Source: Pectobacterium punjabense
GTDB lineage: Bacteria; Pseudomonadota; Gammaproteobacteria; Enterobacterales; Enterobacteriaceae
Assembly (NCBI RefSeq): GCF_012427845.1
Contig: NZ_CP038498.1
Coordinates: 2,790,001 to 2,854,000, forward strand
DNA length: 64,000 nucleotides
Direction: 5' to 3'
In this document: positions 61,026 through 64,000 of the stretch, piece after piece
Layout: the number at the start of each line of letters is the position of its first letter
Position numbering within the stretch: the stretch's first letter is position 1
Position numbers and translations under genes: made by a program
The notes under the pieces: model-generated
The model's database searches: none
What the model saw: the letters and a program-made list of their open reading frames with translations, nothing else
What the model was told of the DNA's origin: nothing

Positions 61026-61154
61026 TTTCCACAAGCCAACAGGCTGAGAACGAACAGATATTGCACTTTTTTGTGATATATCGCTAAAAAACACGTCCCC
61101 CTGAAGAGGAAAAACCTGATCAAGGGGATTACGAAGCGCTATTAATTACACGGA

Positions 61155-61181
61155 TAAAAAAAACTCGGCTATTCTCAGCCA
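61155..61181 (-). terminator. Possible terminator after ycfH
   Basis: On the minus strand GGCTGAGAATAGCC (4-bp stem) is followed by GAGTTTTTTTATCC, starting at the ycfH stop. The stem is short, so termination may be partial. Confidence 0.45.
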
Positions 61182-61979
61182 CTATTGCGCAGCGGTCAAC
61201 CGAGTCAGATCGATGTGAAACAGGCGGGAGAAGTTTTCTGTCGTGGCAGCGGCAAGGGTTTCCAGCGATATACCTTTCACTACGGCAAGGTATTCTGCTA
61301 CATCACGCACATACGCAGGCTGGTTTTCCTGACCTCTGAACGGGACAGGCGCTAACCAAGGGGAATCTGTCTCAATCAGCATCCGATCCAGCGGTACATA
61401 ACGCGCGACGTCACGCAATTCCTCGGCGTTACGAAATGTCACGATCCCAGAAAACGAGATGTAGAACCCCATATCGAGCAAGGCTTTTGCCGTGACCAAA
61501 TCTTCCGTAAAACAGTGCAGAACGCCGCTGCACTTCTCAGCGTGTTCTTCACGCAGAATTGCTAGCGTATCTTCACGGGCAGCGCGTGTATGCACGATGA
61601 CAGGCTTGTTCAGGTCATTGCCAATACGAATGTGTTCGCGAAACGATTCCTGCTGCTGGGCTTTCGTCTCCTGCTGGTAGAAATAATCCAGCCCCGTTTC
61701 CCCCATTGCAACCACGCGGCTGGCGCTGGCTAACTCACGCAGTTCGGCATAATTATAGGGGGCTTCCTGGTTCAGCGGATGAACGCCGCAGGAAAAGGCT
61801 ACGTTATCGCGCTCGCCAATTAACTCTACCATCGCACGATAGCCAGGCAGCGTCGTCGCCACCGCCAGAAGGAAACCGACATCACGGCGCTTCGCTTTAT
61901 CTAGCACGTCAGAGACGTCTTTATGCAATGACTGATAATCCAGACCGTCAAGATGACAGTGGGAATCCACTAACAACAT
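61182..61979 (-). CDS. ycfH: TatD-family metal-dependent hydrolase YcfH
   Basis: TIM-barrel hydrolase of the TatD group, whose members include DNases; substrate of YcfH not established. 265 residues: metal motif LLVDSHCHLDGLDY at the N terminus, GETGLDYFY with the bridging Glu, PVIVHTRAAREDTL, LHCFTEDL, and IETDSPWLAPVPFRGQENQPAYV. Downstream of holB by 20 nt; tmk-holB-ycfH form one probable transcript, as in E. coli. Confidence 0.95.
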   Translation of the reverse strand: MLLVDSHCHLDGLDYQSLHKDVSDVLDKAKRRDVGFLLAVATTLPGYRAMVELIGERDNVAFSCGVHPLNQEAPYNYAELRELASASRVVAMGETGLDYFYQQETKAQQQESFREHIRIGNDLNKPVIVHTRAAREDTLAILREEHAEKCSGVLHCFTEDLVTAKALLDMGFYISFSGIVTFRNAEELRDVARYVPLDRMLIETDSPWLAPVPFRGQENQPAYVRDVAEYLAVVKGISLETLAAATTENFSRLFHIDLTRLTAAQ

Positions 61980-61998
61980 GATATTTACTCGATATTAA

Positions 61999-63009
61999 TT
62001 AAACAGAAAAGGGATGGCTGCCACGCTTAACCGACGAGGCAAGCGTGCGTTCACCATCAAGCAGGCGTTCCGTCAGCAACAGCTCACGATTCACCCCCGT
62101 GACAGTCAGCAATTTTTGTCGGCAAGCCAGCCAGTGTTGTAGCTCATACTGCAAATGCGCAGACGGTTCGCGCGCCAGACGCTCGACCAGCTCGATCTGA
62201 TCCTGATTCACCAAATGCTCGTTGGCACCCTGTTGCCATTTCATGGCATCCAGCAGTAGCGCAGCCAACCAATGAATACGAACATCCGCATCGTCATGAT
62301 TTAGCTGTGATATCAATGAGAGCTGATCTCGCGAAGTCAGCGCAGCAGAAAACGCCTGACACAGCGCGCTACGCTGTTTCCAACGCTCTGGCTGCAATAA
62401 CGCCTCGGCGGCTAACGGCGCGCCCGATTGCAATCTCAATGCCGTGCGCAATGCCTTGCTGTCATGGCGATGGCGAGCATTCAGCCACAGCACGCTCTGC
62501 GTCTCATTTGGGACATCCAGATAATGATACAAACAGCGGCTGCGCAAAGTAGCCAACAGCCGCGCTGGTTCACGGCAGCCAAATAAAAAGAAGGTATTCT
62601 GTGGCGGTTCTTCCAACGTTTTCAGCAGTGCGTTCGCTGCGGCTTCAGTCAGTTGCTCAGCGGAAGCCAGCCAGATCACTTTTGCTCCGCCCTGCCGGGA
62701 GTGTTGGTACACATTTTCTACGACGTCACGCACCGGATCGACGCCCAGACTCTGCTTGCCCTTCTCTGGGCTCAGCACATGCCAGTCCGGGTGCGTTCCC
62801 GCTGTCATCAGGTTACAAGAGTGGCACTGGCCGCAACTTTTCATGCCGTCAGGTCGCTGACAGATCAGCCAGCGACTCAGCGCATAAATAAGCGATTCAT
62901 CGCCCATGCCTGGCAGGGCATGCAGCAACACCGCATGGTGGCCTCTGCCTGCCTGATATTGACCGATAAGCTGCCGATAAGAGGCATTCAGCCACGGATA
63001 CCAATCCAT
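61999..63009 (-). CDS. holB: DNA polymerase III subunit delta'
   Basis: Clamp-loader subunit. 336 residues from the ATG at 63009 ([15 protein letters not shown]), which overlaps the tmk stop codon (TGATG); the frame from 63057 is inside tmk and rejected. The P-loop is degenerate (LPGMGDESL without Lys-Thr), normal for delta', which does not bind ATP. Zinc-binding CGQCHSC, GTHPDWHVLSPEKG, EAAANALLKTLEEPP and LATLRSRC (SRC motif, arginine finger) are present. Confidence 0.96.
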   Translation of the reverse strand: MDWYPWLNASYRQLIGQYQAGRGHHAVLLHALPGMGDESLIYALSRWLICQRPDGMKSCGQCHSCNLMTAGTHPDWHVLSPEKGKQSLGVDPVRDVVENVYQHSRQGGAKVIWLASAEQLTEAAANALLKTLEEPPQNTFFLFGCREPARLLATLRSRCLYHYLDVPNETQSVLWLNARHRHDSKALRTALRLQSGAPLAAEALLQPERWKQRSALCQAFSAALTSRDQLSLISQLNHDDADVRIHWLAALLLDAMKWQQGANEHLVNQDQIELVERLAREPSAHLQYELQHWLACRQKLLTVTGVNRELLLTERLLDGERTLASSVKRGSHPFSV

Positions 63010-63668
63010 CAGTGCTGTTCCTGCACGACAGGCTGGAATCCTTGTTGCTGCAACCACTGCTGTAACGTAGCCTGAATATCCGCACTGACAGCATCAATGG
63101 ATTGTGATGCATCGATCGTCAGGATGCTGTCATCCTCCGCCGCCAATTCCTGATAGCGGGAACGGGTACGATCAAAGAAAGCCAGCGACTCCTGCTCGAT
63201 TCTATCCAATTCTCCGCGTTGACGCGCACGCTGCAAGCCGATGGCTGGCGGTAAATCAAGATAGAGCGTCAGGTCAGGACGAAAATCGCCCAGCACGGTG
63301 TCACGCAGCGAGCGCAGCAGTTGTTGATCGATCCCACGGCCGCCGCCCTGATAAGCCTGTGACGAGAGATCGTGACGATCGCCGATAACCCATTTCCCAT
63401 CGGCCAGCGCAGGTTTGATGACATTATCCACCAGTTGCACTCTGGCCGCGTACAGCATTAAAACTTCCGCTTTGTCGGTGACCTTCTCATCGGCTATACC
63501 TTGCTTAATGAGTTCTCGCAGCTTCTCCGCCAGCGGCGTACCACCAGGCTCTCGCGTGAACACCACCTCTTTCACACCGTGTGACCGCAACGTGTCAACA
63601 ACGATATTGCGCGCAGTAGTCTTCCCTGCGCCTTCCAATCCTTCAATGACGATAAATTTACTGTTCAT
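63009..63668 (-). CDS. tmk: Thymidylate kinase
   Basis: dTMP + ATP to dTDP + ADP. 219 residues: P-loop [13 protein letters not shown] at the N terminus, [17 protein letters not shown], the DRH motif in [29 protein letters not shown], and the LID region [14 protein letters not shown]. Coupled to holB by TGATG and overlapped by the mltG end by 11 nt. Confidence 0.97.
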   Translation of the reverse strand: MNSKFIVIEGLEGAGKTTARNIVVDTLRSHGVKEVVFTREPGGTPLAEKLRELIKQGIADEKVTDKAEVLMLYAARVQLVDNVIKPALADGKWVIGDRHDLSSQAYQGGGRGIDQQLLRSLRDTVLGDFRPDLTLYLDLPPAIGLQRARQRGELDRIEQESLAFFDRTRSRYQELAAEDDSILTIDASQSIDAVSADIQATLQQWLQQQGFQPVVQEQH

Positions 63669-64000
63669 CCCGTTCCTTTAACGCTGAGCGGTATACCCTT
63701 ACAGCACGGTTATGGTCTGCAAGGTTAGTGGTAAAACTGTGTCCGCCTTTTCCATCCGCCACGAAATACAGATACGATGTTTTGGCCGGATGCGCAGCCG
63801 CATCCAATGACGCTTTCCCCGGCATCGCGATCGGCGTCGGCGGCAAGCCGGCGATGACATACGTATTGTAAGGTGTCGGCGTATCTAATGCTTTACGGGT
63901 TATCACACCTTTATAGTCATCCCCCATGCCATAAATCACCGTGGGATCGGTTTGCAACCGCATACCAAGCCGTAAGCGATTGATAAACACGGAAGCAACC
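63658..64000 (-). CDS. mltG: Endolytic murein transglycosylase MltG (C-terminal part)
   Basis: Only the last 113 or so residues are inside the window; the gene runs off the right edge. MltG (YceG) cleaves nascent glycan strands in the inner membrane. Visible conserved pieces are [81 protein letters not shown] in segments, matching E. coli YceG. Order mltG-tmk-holB-ycfH as in E. coli. Confidence 0.95.
   Translation of the reverse strand, partial: VASVFINRLRLGMRLQTDPTVIYGMGDDYKGVITRKALDTPTPYNTYVIAGLPPTPIAMPGKASLDAAAHPAKTSYLYFVADGKGGHSFTTNLADHNRAVRVYRSALKERDEQ

Overview
The window is chromosomal DNA of a gamma-proteobacterium of the order Enterobacterales. Gene content, the stable RNA RprA, the lpp promoter and the ptsG leader all match the enteric pattern closely. 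The combination of hmuSTUV beside aroH, a BglG-type antiterminator beside pykF and a GTG-started ppsR points to Pectobacterium or a close relative in the Pectobacteriaceae; that genus call is inference. No rRNA, tRNA, CRISPR array, insertion sequence or prophage was seen.

Layout. 1-33650 follows the E. coli order pykF-lpp-ldtE-sufEDSCBA-menI-ydiJ-ydiK-rprA-ppsA-ppsR-aroH-selO-ydiV-nlpC-btuDEC. Departures are a Fur-boxed unknown gene (11191-11592) where E. coli has ydiH, apbE after rprA, a hemin importer operon hmuSTUV (23339-26997) between aroH and selO, and lplA between ydiV and nlpC. 33650-36230 is an accessory segment: a cupin gene and a methyltransferase gene diverge from a Crp/Fnr regulator, followed by a Fur-boxed small cysteine-rich ORF. 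36234-64000 follows a second E. coli block: cobB-nagK-lolEDC-mfd, then ycfJ-ndh-ycfP-nagZ-thiK-lpoB-ycfL-hinT-ptsG-ycfH-holB-tmk-mltG. It is interrupted by an LprI-like gene, yegD and a TetR/MFS/MFS efflux divergon (44886-50042), and by an MFS/XRE efflux divergon (56893-59268).

How the genes work together. Iron is a recurring theme: Suf Fe-S assembly, hemin import, two small Fur-boxed genes and a Fur-like site inside the suf operon. The phosphoenolpyruvate/pyruvate node is represented by pykF, ppsA with its regulator ppsR, aroH (which uses PEP) and ptsG (PEP-driven glucose uptake). Envelope genes are lpp with ldtE, lolCDE, lpoB, nlpC, mltG, nagZ and nagK. Cobalamin import is btuCD. Both efflux divergons carry repeat structures between regulator and pump that look like operators.

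Regulatory sequences recognisable by eye include a bgl-type RAT/terminator switch, Cra sites, the lpp promoter, perfect Fur and FNR boxes, an RcsB box in front of rprA, a TrpR-like palindrome over the ppsR stop codon, and the CRP, Mlc-like and SgrS-target elements of ptsG. Most of the window is ordinary core genome. The least explained parts are the 33.8-36.2 kb segment, the 10.8-11.6 kb Fur-controlled segment, and the 97-bp gap inside the suf operon.
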